From Lindgomyces ingoldianus (lineage: Eukaryota > Ascomycota > Dothideomycetes > Pleosporales > Lindgomycetaceae): 64,000 bases of DNA. Numbering within the stretch: the first letter of the stretch is position 1; each line of letters opens with the position of its first letter. Below the pieces are notes generated by a model. That model did not search any database, was not told the DNA's origin, and was given only the letters and a program-made list of their open reading frames with translations. The stretch covers positions 302,319 through 366,318 of the forward strand of contig NW_022985209.1 in the NCBI RefSeq assembly GCF_010093535.1. Reading direction: 5' to 3'. This document shows positions 10,895-21,148 of the stretch, piece after piece. Position numbers and translations under genes: made by a program.

Positions 10895-11184
10895 AATAGT
10901 AATAATCTTATTATTTTTATAGTATTACTAGAAATAAAGTAAGTTATAGCTTTTATAGCTACTAATAACTAGTAGACAGTAGCTACTAATAGTACACTTC
11001 TTTATATGCGCGTTAAAGTGCTTTAACTAGTCTAAACTAAGCTAATTAGTAGTCTAGCTGCGCTTAAAGACTATAATAACTAAATTTTAAAGTAGATTTT
11101 TTTTATACTAGTTTAAAAAGTAATTACTACTCTAAAAAATAATAATAAGTAAAATAGCCTACTTTTTAGCATTAATGCCCTAGA

Positions 11185-11535
11185 TGTAACAGCACAGGCA
11201 AGACAATGGGTCCGAATGCGGTGGGAATCCACTTAGAGGCATATAGGAGTGCGTGGGGACTCTAAACCTGGGAATGCCATTAACACCTATAGGCCTTGTA
11301 TAAAAGGATATTAGAAAACTACTAAGCTAGCTACAAAAGTAAAGTGTAACTAAATACATAAGAAAATAAAAGTACAGTAAGAGGCAGGGCAGAGTTAGAG
11401 CTAATATAGGGTCCCTTTAGATAGGTTCTAGGCAACCTAAGATAAATATAATTTATAAAAATTAAGTTAAAGTTAAAGCTAATATAAGAGCCTTTTAGGC
11501 TATCTAAGATAGAACAATTTATAAGGATTATTACA
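11185..11535 (-). repeat. Left LTR of element E
   Basis: 351 bp. The outer part (from 11185) keeps C and G; the part facing the interior is mutated relative to the right LTR. Confidence 0.9.
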
Positions 11536-12834
11536 CTACCCTCCCCCCTCTATAGACTAATAGTCTTTATTAGTAGTTATAGTTTAAAGTATTGCTGTTA
11601 TATCCTTTACATTCTTAAACTAAAACTAGTCTAATTTAGCTAGGTGTCTTTGCTAAGTATTTCTTTACACTACTAGTAGTGTTCTCTAAACTAAACGCTA
11701 CGCATGTAGTTATTAATTATTAAAGTAGTAAGTGTAGTTTATTAATTAGAGCTAATTTAGATAGAATAATAAAGTCTTTTTTATAAGTCTTTCTTTCTAG
11801 ATTGTATGCTGTAAGGTAGGCTACTATAGCTTTAAAAGAGTTTACCTAGGTATGTTTAAAACTATAATTTAGTACTTATAGGCTAGAAGGAAGCTTCTTT
11901 TATAAGTAGAAAGACTAATTTAACTAAGATACCTTTTTTTTAATAGCTGCACTAATAAAGCGCGCTTTAAATGCAAAAAAAGCTTCTTCTTTATTTATTT
12001 TAAAAGTCTAGAATGCTTACTATGCCTTAGTTTTTTTCTAACTAGTAATAAAATAAGCTTATAAGAGCTTTATTATATCTTTTACACTCTTAAACTAAAA
12101 CTAGTCTAATTTAGCTAGGTATCCTAGCTCTAGATAATCCTTTATAATACTAGCTGTGTGTCTCTATATTAATGCTATATGTGCACACTTGCTCTAATAG
12201 TAATCTAAATTAATATTAAGTCTGTTTATAATAAAAGCTTACTATTATTTAAACATAGGTTTTTTACTATCTATAAAAATCTTAATCTTAAGTGTGCATT
12301 TAGTAAAGTAGATTTACTAGGTTTAAAAAGTACCTAAAAAGTCTCTTACACTTAGAGTAGCAAAGGTAGTATAAAGTGTTATTAAAAATAATTTAGTAGT
12401 TAGTAGAAGTTAACTAGCAGTTTTTAGCTAAATTAGCTGCTTAAGCTATACTTATAATTAAGTAATTTAATTATTAATAAATATACTGCTAAGGGTTAAC
12501 TCTAAATTAAGTAAAAGTATAGCTTTAGGTGCTGCAAAAGTAGGTTTAGCTAGAGCGTATTTTAATTCTAGAATTAAAAAGTAGTAGTGAGTTAGATATT
12601 AGTAGTTGTTTTTAATTCTAATAAATTATTAGTGGTCTTTAAGTTTCTACTTTAGCGCCTTTTTATAAATTTTCTAAAAGTAATCTTAATTATAGAGGAT
12701 AGAAAGTTTTAAACTTAAAGGCTTTAGTTAACTAAAGGTTAATAAGATCTAGTTTATAGACTAACTAGTTTAATATAACAGTGTGTAAGTATTATAACCT
12801 AAACTAAATTAGATGCGTTTTAAAGCTTAGATAT

Positions 12835-13049
12835 TGTGATGACAAGCACTGTCTCTACTACTGTATTCAGCTAGGGAAGCAAGGTAGAGTAGGTCGGCTC
12901 TATTTCAGCTAAACTAGGATGGGGAGTGAAGGAGGCGAAGGGTTTTCGCGAGAGAAAAGCTTGCGCAGCGCCAAGGCGCTAGCGCGCTCGCTTAACCCTT
13001 AGCGAGATCATGTGATTAGCAGCGGAGCTTGACAAGCAGCACCGTCACA
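12835..13049. mobile_element. Unmutated 215-bp solo LTR-like insertion
   Basis: A GC-rich island inside the AT-rich interior of element E, beginning TGTGATGACA and ending CCGTCACA, flanked by GATAT at 12830-12834 and 13050-13054. It contains GGCGCTAGCGCGCTCGC with intact CpG. Its base composition shows it arrived after the surrounding element was mutated, or was too short to be mutated. Confidence 0.8.
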
Positions 13050-13123
13050 GATATAGTTAAATAAATAATTAGTGTAATATTATAATAAGGCTGTTACTAG
13101 TAAAAGTAAGTTTTTTAATATAA

Positions 13124-13474
13124 TGTAACAGCATAGGCAAGATAATAGGTCTAAATGCAGTAGAAATCTACTTAGAGGCATATAGAAGTGCGTGGGGACT
13201 CTAAACCTAGGAATGCTATTAACACCTATAGGCTGTGTATAAAAGGATATTAGAAAACTACTAAGTTAGCTACAAAGGCGAGGTGCAACTAAATACATAA
13301 GGAAATAAGGGTACAGTAAGGGGCAGGGCAGAGTTAGGGCTAATACAGGGTCCCTTTAGATAGGTTCTAGGCGACCTAAGATAGATACAATTTATAAGAA
13401 TTAAGTTAGGGTTAGAGCTAATACAGGGGCCTTCTAGGCCATCTGAGATGGAACGATTTATAAGGATTGTTACA
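13124..13474 (-). repeat. Right LTR of element E
   Basis: 351 bp. Its outer end (towards 13474) keeps C and G (GGCCATCTGAGATGGAACG); its inner start is mutated relative to the left LTR. Confidence 0.9.
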
Positions 13475-14181
13475 CTAGATAGCTGTTGTCTACTTCTAGT
13501 TACCTAGCTAGACTGCTTTTAGCTGTTTTTATTTCTTTAAACTTATAATAACTACTCTAGTAGATATCTAGCTTATTATAAACTTTATTTTATTAAAGTT
13601 ATAATTATTATTATTTTAGATACTATTCTTAGCTTTAATATTCTTTATAAAGTTAAACTAGCTTTAAATTACTATAGAATTTTTATAAAAAGCTTTTTTA
13701 TAGTTATACTTACACGTAAACTTTACTTTAAGCTTTAAGTAGTGCTTAGTAAACATATTAAGCTAGTTTATACTAACATAGCTTATATTATGCTTAGTGT
13801 GCAAAGAATTAGCTATATTAGCTATAGCTGCTAGCTAAAGAGGAAATCCTTATGCATTTAGCTTAAGTATATACTAAATAATTACTTACTTTTTATTATT
13901 ATTTAGCTTTTATAAGTTAGCTATATAATTAGCTTAAAAAGGTTATCTAGTGTGTTAGTTACTTATTATCTTTTAAAAAACCTTATAGGTAGCTGCAGCG
14001 TGTTGCTTAAAAAGTGTTACATTTTATTTAAAAGCTTAAAGTGTAAGCTATATTTAATGTTCTTTTAACATGTTTAAGTAGTGTTATTAGAAATACATTA
14101 GTGTAAAAAAAGTAGTGTAGTAGAGTCTTAGCAAAAGTAAGTAACTTAGGTGTGTAAGTAACTCGCCTGTAAAGTACGTTA

Positions 14182-14667
14182 ACTTATATATAATTATTAC
14201 TACCTCTTTTAAACTTTTTAAATGCTTTAACTATAAAAGTTAGTAAACTATTTATATACTTTTAAAGTTTTATTTTTATAAGTATTAATTATAACTTAAG
14301 TTTTAAAGTATTACTTAAGGTTTACAACTACTAAAGCTTATTATATATAAGTAAGTATGTGCTAAATAATTACCTACTTTTTATTATTATCTAGCTTTTA
14401 TAAGTTAGCTGTATAATTAGCTTAAAAAAGTTGTCTAGCATATTAGTTACTTATTATTTTTTAAAAGACTTTATAGATAGCTATAGCATGTTACTTAAAA
14501 AGTGTTATGTTTTATTTAAAAGCCTAAAGTATAAGCTATATCTAACATTCTTTTAACACGTCTAAGTAGTGTTATTAGAAATGCATTAGTATAAAAAAAG
14601 TAGTGTAGTAGGGTTTTAGTAAAAGTAAGCAACTTAGGTGTGTAAGCAACTTGCCTGTGAAGTATAT
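14182..14667 (-). mobile_element. Fot1-like fragment with internal deletion
   Basis: Minus-oriented copy joined directly to transposon X. It jumps at about 14356 from the region near the transposase C-terminus to the 5' quarter, then ends in a degraded TIR (GTATAT then TA at 14668). Confidence 0.7.
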
Positions 14668-14669
14668 TA

Positions 14670-15330
14670 TATATATTCTCTTACAAACTATTAAGTCTTC
14701 TTTAGAATTTATCTACTAATACTATTCTTTACTATCTTCTATACGTTATGCTTTCTGCTTTACAATGCTTTTACACTATGCTATTTTCTTTATTTATTAT
14801 TTAAACTTACTATAGTTATACAGTTTTTTTAAAGTAGTGTTTTATATTATAGTAGTTTAAAAAGTCTTTTCTTTCTACTTTAGTTTTTCTATATATAAAG
14901 CATCTATTAAAAATGCTTTTTATATTTTTTTTACAGATTTTTATTTTCTTAGGTATACATTATTTCTAGGTATAAATAGTAGTAGAGTAGAGCTTTATTC
15001 TACTAAGTTTTTCTTAAGTTTACTATTTTTATTTTTAAAAAGTAAGTTTTTAAGCTTAGTTAGTATATTTTTATTATATAAATTTAAGCTTTATTCTTTT
15101 TAGCTAAAAATTACACTTTGTATAAAAATGCTTTTTGTTTACTAAAATTATATATTTTTTAACAAAATATTCTAATCTTTATTTCCTATTAAAATGGATT
15201 AAATATGGGTTATTTAGCTGTATAAAACAACTAATGTAGGCATATGTGTTTATTAGTTGCTATAAATTTCATTAAGTAGTTTTAGGAATTTATTTATCTT
15301 CTTAGTTTTATAAGTAGCTACTCACCTTTT
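14670..15330. other. RIP-type AT-rich tract
   Basis: AT-rich sequence with stops in all frames. Nothing recognised. The boundary with GC-balanced DNA lies near 15330. Confidence 0.5.
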
Positions 15331-16296
15331 TCTTGTTTAGGACTAGCTCTCTCTCGCTTTAGAGACCTTACACCCCGCCTCAATCTACCTAGGTCGTCTC
15401 TCATGACCTAATTGACTGCTCCATACTCTCCACCATCAATCAGCTCAAACTCTGCGATAACTTGGCTTTGTAGCAGAGGCGAGCAAAGAATTTCGCAGCG
15501 GCGAATTCCATGTCACAGAACGGGTAAATGTGTATGATTGTTTTAGGCACTCCACCTAGAGCTACATCCTGACGTATACAAATTTCAGGCGAGATATAGG
15601 ATGTCGAAGCCGAAACTAGATGCAATTTTAGCCAACTGCTCTTCATCCTATGGCAATAATACGGCAAAGTATTAGTTCTATCTCAAGTTCGCCTTGAAAC
15701 ATAGGCCAAGTCGCCAAGTGTTATTAAAGACGGGCGTGTGTGAGAATTAATCATCGATAATCGTACTATGCGAAAAGGCTGTCGTCAGGTGTTGCCCACG
15801 GGTTGTAAGATCAGCGTTCTCTACACCCGAGGGCAGGAAAAGAACTAAAATATGCGCAGAAGAAATGAGAAGCAAAAAAAGCGGATCTCTATTATCAGTA
15901 GCATAGCTTATCGAGGACATTCAAGAAGGGTGTTGGCCTCCTCCTCCAGCCAATCAGCTTGGTCTTTTTAGCTGACAAATCTAGCTCGCTGTTGGCTCCG
16001 CCCTGTTGTCACCCGAGAAGGATTCGAGCTCGAACAACGTGTTTCAAGTCCCCTCCTGCGGCGAGGTTGCGGCGGGGTTGCGGCAGAACTGCGGAAGTGG
16101 CTGTGCAGGTGATCCTATATCTCTAGGCTCCCAACTTCTGCAAAGGGATAAACTTCACACGTCCTGTTTTGCGAGGAAGTTTGGATTGAATTTGTGATAG
16201 TGGCTTCAACGCAGGGCAGCGTGATCTGTTTCGACCGGACATACCGTACCACGAAGTACAAACAACGTTAGAACCTTAAGAAGACACCAAGTTATT
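15331..16296. other. Intergenic, GC-balanced
   Basis: Contains only short open frames without recognisable content on either strand. The last few hundred bases are presumably the promoter of the next gene. Confidence 0.5.
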
Positions 16297-17806
16297 ATGG
16301 GATCTTCATACAACACCTTCCCCGACCTGAAATTCTCATCTCTAACCTCTCCCTCGGAGGCTCATCTCGAAAGTCAAACTGGGGTAGCTGTCCGAGCCAA
16401 CCGACGCCTCTCCCGGAGAAGGTGTGGTATCAGGATCATTGTCACATTCGCAGTTTCTATCGCCGCCATTTACTTCCTCTTCTACTGGCGAGGTGAAATT
16501 GGCCACACAGACACCTCTGAACCGATCTCTGGGGCACCAGAGAGCAACGAGACATGCCACTGGTGCATTATTGACGTGCCGGAGGCCCAGAAGGAGTGGC
16601 CGGCTGTGGGATATGATTTGACAGAGTCGTACGGGTATGTCTGCGACGTGATGCTCTCTTTAATGTAGTGTAGTGGGAGAGTTCTTGATAACCCTTTCGA
16701 TAGTGCCGCGACGATCATCTTCCGTTCAGGGGAAGTGGTCAACATTGGACCCATTGAGGGTGACAAAGCATACAAGGACGCGATGCACAAGCTGTCGCTG
16801 GAATCGTCCAAGCACACCGCGTATGATTCCGACCCTACCTCTACTAGACTTCTTTCCTGACCACAGCAGACCCCCATACGACTGGTACCGGGACCCTCCC
16901 GGCGGCCCCATCGCAGGCCTGTACGACATCCCGCGTCGCAGGTGGCGCTCGTTGCGCAAAATGCTTGGACTTGCGGCTTCTCCGGAAGTCGGTTCGATCG
17001 CCGGCCTCCTCAAATTGCTTGCTGCAGAAGCGGACAGCGCAATTCAGCTTCGAAATCCCGCGCAGAACGGGCGCAAAGCCGTCATCACATCACCAGACCT
17101 GCTCGCGCTCTATGATGAAGACATCTACGACGTAGCCGAATACGCGGGACTCAATGCTTCCGGGACATTCCCCTGGGAGACATCATATTTCCCGGAGTCG
17201 TTGTTGAGCACGCTGACGTTCCAGCGACAGCCCAAGTATGCCGATGCCGCGTTTATGGGGTATGGCCTTGGGCTGTGCAAGCATCCCGAACACGAGGGGA
17301 TGTGCAAGGGAGAGGAGAGAGATATGCCGTGGAGGTACACGATGGTAGTCTACGTTTCAAGCGTCGCTATCGACGTAGAGTGCCCGCCGGAAAGGTCCGC
17401 TGCCAGTACACGAACGTTGCAGTGGCAGCAGCATTCGAGTTATTTTGACGATTCACTAGGACTAGGTGATAATGAAGACGAAGGGTACAGGTATTGGCTG
17501 AAGGTGCATGCACTGCTGGAGGACTGCATGGCGAGGTTTGGCATCTGGCGCAATGTAACAGATGTGCTGCTGATAGGTGAGAAGGCCGGGGATGACCGGG
17601 TCGAGGCCGAGGTGAGGAAGGCAGTGATGCAGAGGCCGCAGAAGTATAAGCCGAGGGTGTTTAAAGCTCATGATCCCATTTTTGTACCGAGCAAGGGAGC
17701 AGCGGAGATGGCGGCGCGGATTCTGTGGACGCCGGAAGGGTGCGGGATTGACACACCAGCGGAGGGGCGGAGGACGTGCCTGCAGGGCCTTGATGCAAAG
17801 GGCTAG
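16297..17806 (+). CDS. Membrane-anchored protein with degenerate Hsp70/actin-like ATPase fold
   Basis: Three exons are proposed: 16297-16634, 16680-16820 and 16870-17806, giving about 471 aa. The introns are GTATGT...AG (45 nt; 39 nt also fits) and GTATGA...CTGAC..CAG (49 nt; 46 nt also fits). Residues about 45-66 form one transmembrane segment (IIVTFAVSIAAIYFLFYW) preceded by Arg-rich sequence, suggesting a type II membrane protein. After it, VGYDLTESYG resembles phosphate-1 of Hsp70, VITSPD...AEYAGL resembles its VTVPAYF...AGL stretch, and VLLIGEKAGDDRV followed by DPIFVPSKGAAEMAA resembles its adenosine motif and C-terminal end. The key Gly/Asp/Thr residues are only partly kept, so ATPase activity is doubtful. 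The Hsp70 relation is inference; a conserved fungal hypothetical protein is the safe label. Confidence 0.7.
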
Positions 17807-18229
17807 CAATATGGACGTTTCAGGGGCATTGAGTATGGAGACCCTACCGAAAATGGGTAATTAATCCTCTAACCCTACCCCAGCGCCTCTGCTGTCAAGT
17901 GGTTCACGATTTTCAACACGCCCGCCTGCTCCCCTATCTCATCTACGGCCACCAATCAAAAACTCGTCTTCCAACTAGCGAACATGCTGCGCGGCTTCTG
18001 TAGTTTCCACCTTATCGTTCTTTTTTATCTTAATAACTCTATGTCTAGGGACTTTCAACTTCTTTTTTCTTTTAGAGGTTTCTATCGCTGCTTTTAGAGA
18101 CATTTGTCCGACAGGGCGCGCAACTGAGAACGAATGACGGCTACGCACTATATATCGCCTGGCTTGCTCGAGTCTAGCACAGACCCGTTATCTGCGGCAC
18201 AGCGTTCTCTATACTATCTAATTACGTTC
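17807..18229. other. Intergenic
   Basis: No coding content recognised. It includes a pyrimidine-rich stretch at about 18018-18075. Confidence 0.5.
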
Positions 18230-18305
18230 TGTTGCGTCGCCAAAAGGTCAACCTTCCCGCTAGCACAGCAGAAGGATATATATAGGCGGATAATTGTATG
18301 CGACA
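18230..18305. mobile_element. 76-bp micro-element, copy 2
   Basis: Begins TGTTGCGTCG, ends TATGCGACA, and is flanked by CGTTC at 18225-18229 and 18306-18310. It is the inverted counterpart of the 78-bp element at 10817-10894, sharing AAAAGGTCAACCTTC and GCTAGCACAGCAGAAGGATA. The TATATATA inside could be a promoter remnant. It lies about 30 bp beyond the putative end of the minus-strand locus that follows. Confidence 0.85.
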
Positions 18306-18336
18306 CGTTCTCCACTACCAGTACTTACAAGCGCGT

Positions 18337-19164
18337 TTACAACCACACCACCAACCACCCACTTGCAACGCCCACTCTAACCATCCCCCACTGCACCATT
18401 ACACTATTCCCTATACTCGCACCACCCGGCGGCAAATTCGGGTTACTCGGAACCGCCGCCGGTGCGCTAAATGCTGCATTACTCGTTCTTGTCGTACTCC
18501 TGCCCGTCTCCACTGGTCCATTGCCCGCCCTTGTTGTCAGATCCCTAACCTAAAACTCGCCGCCTGCGTCTCACTAGGCTTGATATCCCACAAGCTCGCT
18601 AAACTCGTGTGAGCCATGGGCGGCAGCTCGAATGTCAACGTCGCCGACAGCGCGGCAAAGAGCGACTAGGCTTCGAGCTCCTCAGTCGCCGTAGTCGTGA
18701 AGGTTGTGGTCTCGTAGAACGTGGCGTATGTGACGGTGGACTTGGTCGGCAATGTGGCGAAGTCGAAGAACAGATACCACCACGTCACTGTCCAGTACCA
18801 TGACCGTACTCTTGCCTACACTCGGCACCGCACTCGCACTCGTAAACACCGGGGCTTCCGTCGTTATCGGCGGTGTAGTCAGTGTTGCAGAAGGAACGTC
18901 ACCGCATTGCGATGAAGCCGTCATGTACGTCGTCGTCCCCGATATCATGGCCGCCGTGCAGCTATAATCTGTACAGCACTTTATCTGTCTGGTGCTGGAA
19001 AGCTTGACATATATATTCTTCGCTTCGTAGTAGTTTTTGTCAGAGCAGCAGTCACCAGCGGCAGCGGCCGAATCCTGCATACAGAGAACATCGTCAGCGT
19101 TACAGTTTTCGAGGTCCCTGCGATAGATGGGAGAGCGTACCACTGCAATACTAATAACTTGCAT
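18337..19164 (-). pseudogene. Cys-rich, Ser/Thr-rich, possibly GPI-anchored protein locus, structure unclear
   Basis: The minus frame from 19164 encodes an eight-cysteine segment (ENC, VLC, DCC, KCC, SC, QC) followed by Ser/Thr/Pro-rich sequence. The protein sense then moves to a second frame (TVTYATFYETTTFTTTATEE) that meets TAG near 18670, and to a third (from a TTTTAG splice-like site at about 18553) rich in Asn/Gly/Pro. The third frame ends in a hydrophobic tail (GMVRVGVASGWLVVWL), stop at 18337-18339, as in GPI-anchored wall proteins. No convincing splice sites join all the pieces, and no signal peptide is clear. It may be a multi-exon gene or a decayed one. The TAG could be CAG to TAG. 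Confidence 0.4.
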
Positions 19165-19260
19165 TACACGTCTTCTGACTATCTCCTAACTCCGCACTTC
19201 GATCCTGCAGCTGCGGTATCTAGCGTTCTTGCCTAGCTGCGAGGAAGGCGCGAACGCAGC

Positions 19261-19405
19261 TTAGTATTCGTCTGCGGCGATTGCTCCGCTTCCGAAGCCC
19301 TCGTTGTTTTTGGCGAGTCCGAAAGCGTCGAGGGGAGCGCGCTTGCCTGTGCCGGGAGTGTGAGAAAAAGGCGGTCGCTGCGACGAGGGTGGAGGAGCTG
19401 TGCAT
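19261..19405 (-). pseudogene. Frameshifted small secreted protein
   Basis: ATG at 19403-19405 opens MHSSSTLVAATAFF. The sense then switches frame to LTLPAQASALP, completing a typical signal peptide, and switches again to LDAFGLAKNNEGFGSG, ending AIAADEY at the stop 19261-19263. Each switch lies in a homopolymer-like run (TTTTTC and CCCC) and equals one missing base. Either a very young pseudogene or two assembly indels. If intact it would encode about 48 aa. Function unknown; no cysteine in the mature part. Confidence 0.45.
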
Positions 19406-19871
19406 GATGGAGGTTAGTGGGTTTTTCTTTTCTGGAAGAATGGGGAGACTCGAGGAAGCTTTGGAACGAAGAGTGCAAAAGACTGGATGCAAAATATTCG
19501 CAAAACCTGCGAGGATTTTCAACTCATACAAAGCGCACAAAGAATTCGCACTTCTCGTATGTATACCAACACCGATCTCCACTGTCCCGTATCCCGCACG
19601 CCCAACCTCATCCTGGAGTGGATCATCCGCGATCGCTCTAAGGGTTCATTTCCACGTTCGCGGGCTAGCCAAGCATTTGGAAAGGCTTGGTCTGTTGTTC
19701 GGGGGGTGGGCGGGAAATAAGCTTTTTGGTGGGAGCTTGGGCCACTGATGAAGGCGCTAAGGGGCGGGATCGACGGGATGGGGTTCAGGGGTTCAAGATG
19801 CCGAAGCAAGAGGACTGCACGGGACGCGGACGAGAATAAATTGACTCCAGAACGGTTGCGATTGAGTCATC
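19406..19871. other. Intergenic
   Basis: Open frames exist on both strands but lack recognisable content and overlap each other. None is called. Confidence 0.45.
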
Positions 19872-20550
19872 TCATTGTTGCCATAAAATCAACAGCCACT
19901 GCACCGCGGAAAGAACAGCCAACGTACATGTGCCGACGTTGAGACCGAGATTCGTGTCTCCTGCAAGTCCCGCTGCGATACCACCAATAAGGGAAAGTAC
20001 TAGTGCGACGAAAAGCCATTTGGCTGCCACCCTCCCACTGAGCTCGTAGTACAAGTACCATGCACCGCAGCAGCTAATATAATTCCCTTTGCTGCGCCGA
20101 TTATCACTGAGAATATAATCCGATATCGACGACAATTCTGATGCTCCCCGGGAACGATCGCGGACTAGAAGTGTGAGAACTTCGTCTTTTGTGAATTGTG
20201 CCTGGTAAAGTAGCACTGGTGTGCCTGGTTCGATGTCTCCCGTCGGCAAAGCCTGGTCAAGTCAGTATGGCATAGGGTGTGGCATGGTTTTTTTTTTTTT
20301 TTTTGGATGTTCCATTGCTTACTTCTGACAGATCAACTTTGGCGATAGAAAGACTTTGCATGAGAAACTTCCGAGTGAAACTCCGGAGGTAGCGGCGAAA
20401 TAGGTTCCTCGGGGTGCAAAGCTGATAAACTTTCTTCTGGAGATCACTGTTCAACTCTCTGGGATTGATGCGCATGTATTGCACCGTACATGTACCTCGT
20501 GGTCCAGGAATTAGTAAAGGAATCGGTTCGGCGAAGGTCTTCAAAGCCAT
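19872..20550 (-). CDS. Small two-TM membrane protein, conserved-hypothetical type
   Basis: Two exons: 20323-20550 (76 codons from ATG) and 19872-20252, giving 202 aa. The 70-nt intron has GTAAGC at the 5' end, ACTGAC as a branch-like site and GACCAG at the 3' end, and contains an A18 run on the coding strand. The soluble N-terminal part has IPLLIPGPRGTCTVQYMRIN and a helical LYS/ARG-rich stretch. The C-terminus has two membrane segments (WLFVALVLSLIGGIAAGLAG and LGLNVGTCTLAVLSAVQWLL) and ends ILWQQ. Spliced phase is exact (DLSE|ALPTGD). No known domain recognised. It is transcribed away from the neighbouring C2H2 gene, sharing an upstream region of about 600 bp. Confidence 0.75.
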
Positions 20551-21148
20551 GGTATCGAGGTTAGGTCACGTGATGATGCAGAAACGTGGTTTCGTGAATC
20601 CGTAGCTGTGTTAGGGAACGTCGGTCGTATGCAAGCTCATGGATAGTTGTAGATGGTGGAAGGACTCGGATTGATGGCAGTATGGCTAATCGGAGACGAA
20701 AAGATCTTTTATAAGCCGTGTGTCTAGCTATGTCTGGGGAGGGTTCAGCGCACAGGTGGAAGTGAAAGCGCGAGAAAACCATTTGGGTGATTTGTAGACA
20801 CCAATCCGCATGATGTGAGCTCCTACGTCAAGAGACAAGAATTCGAACCGTGTTCTGATGAGATTCCGAGTGCTCTGAAGAACAGCGCAAGTTGTGCTCA
20901 ACTTGCTGAGCGCCGGGGGATCCCGTGGCGTCGTGTGCAGCCAATGCAGCCAACCAGCGACAGGCTCCAGCCATCGCAATTGAGGCTGAGCGCACAACTT
21001 GTGCGCAACTCAGATTGCGGCCTTGAAACCCCACGCGTCGCGTTCAGCTTTCACACAGTTCTTGACCTACCTCTCCAACACCACAACGCGCTTCTCCCAC
21101 TACCCGCCGGTCTTGTCTTCAAACTTTGCATCGCGCACAACTCTCGAA
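20551..21148. promoter_or_regulatory. Divergent intergenic region
   Basis: Lies between the minus-strand membrane protein and the plus-strand C2H2 gene, so it should hold both promoters. An in-frame ATG at 20999 would extend the C2H2 protein by 50 residues of low-complexity type. I prefer the ATG at 21149. Confidence 0.5.

Larger units (their letters stand above)
11185..13474 (-). mobile_element. Small LTR retrotransposon E (2290 bp)
   Basis: Two 351-bp LTRs (11185-11535 and 13124-13474), TG...CA ends, and a perfect 5-bp target duplication CTAGA at 11180-11184 and 13475-13479. The pyrimidine tract CCCTCCCCCCTC just inside the left LTR is the reverse complement of a polypurine tract, so the coding strand is minus. 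The interior of about 1.6 kb, including a later solo LTR, is too short for a full polyprotein. No domain is readable. Probably a non-autonomous element, now RIP-mutated. Confidence 0.85.
8072..14179 (-). mobile_element. Fot1/pogo-like transposon X, full length but split
   Basis: Minus-oriented element with TIRs starting ACGTAC and flanking TA. It survives as 8072-8830, 10698-11184 and 13480-14179, which sum to about 1.86 kb after removing insertions. It is split by transposon Y at 8831-10695, by the 78-bp element at 10817-10894 and by LTR element E at 11185-13474. Joining its ends across Y reproduces the sequence of Y itself in reverse, proving the insertion. Transposase remnants are heavily RIP-mutated. 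Confidence 0.85.

Noticed and set aside
8831..14179. One giant foldback element with 700-bp arms
   Set aside because: Explained by two full-length transposons of one family in opposite orientation, Y inserted in X; the X pieces join exactly across Y.
18134..18612. Plus-strand open frames of 104-139 aa
   Set aside because: They overlap the micro-element and run antisense to a more protein-like minus-strand tail; no domain, signal or intron support.
19281..19809. Open frames on both strands
   Set aside because: Mutually overlapping, no recognisable content, codon sense poorer than the neighbouring called genes.
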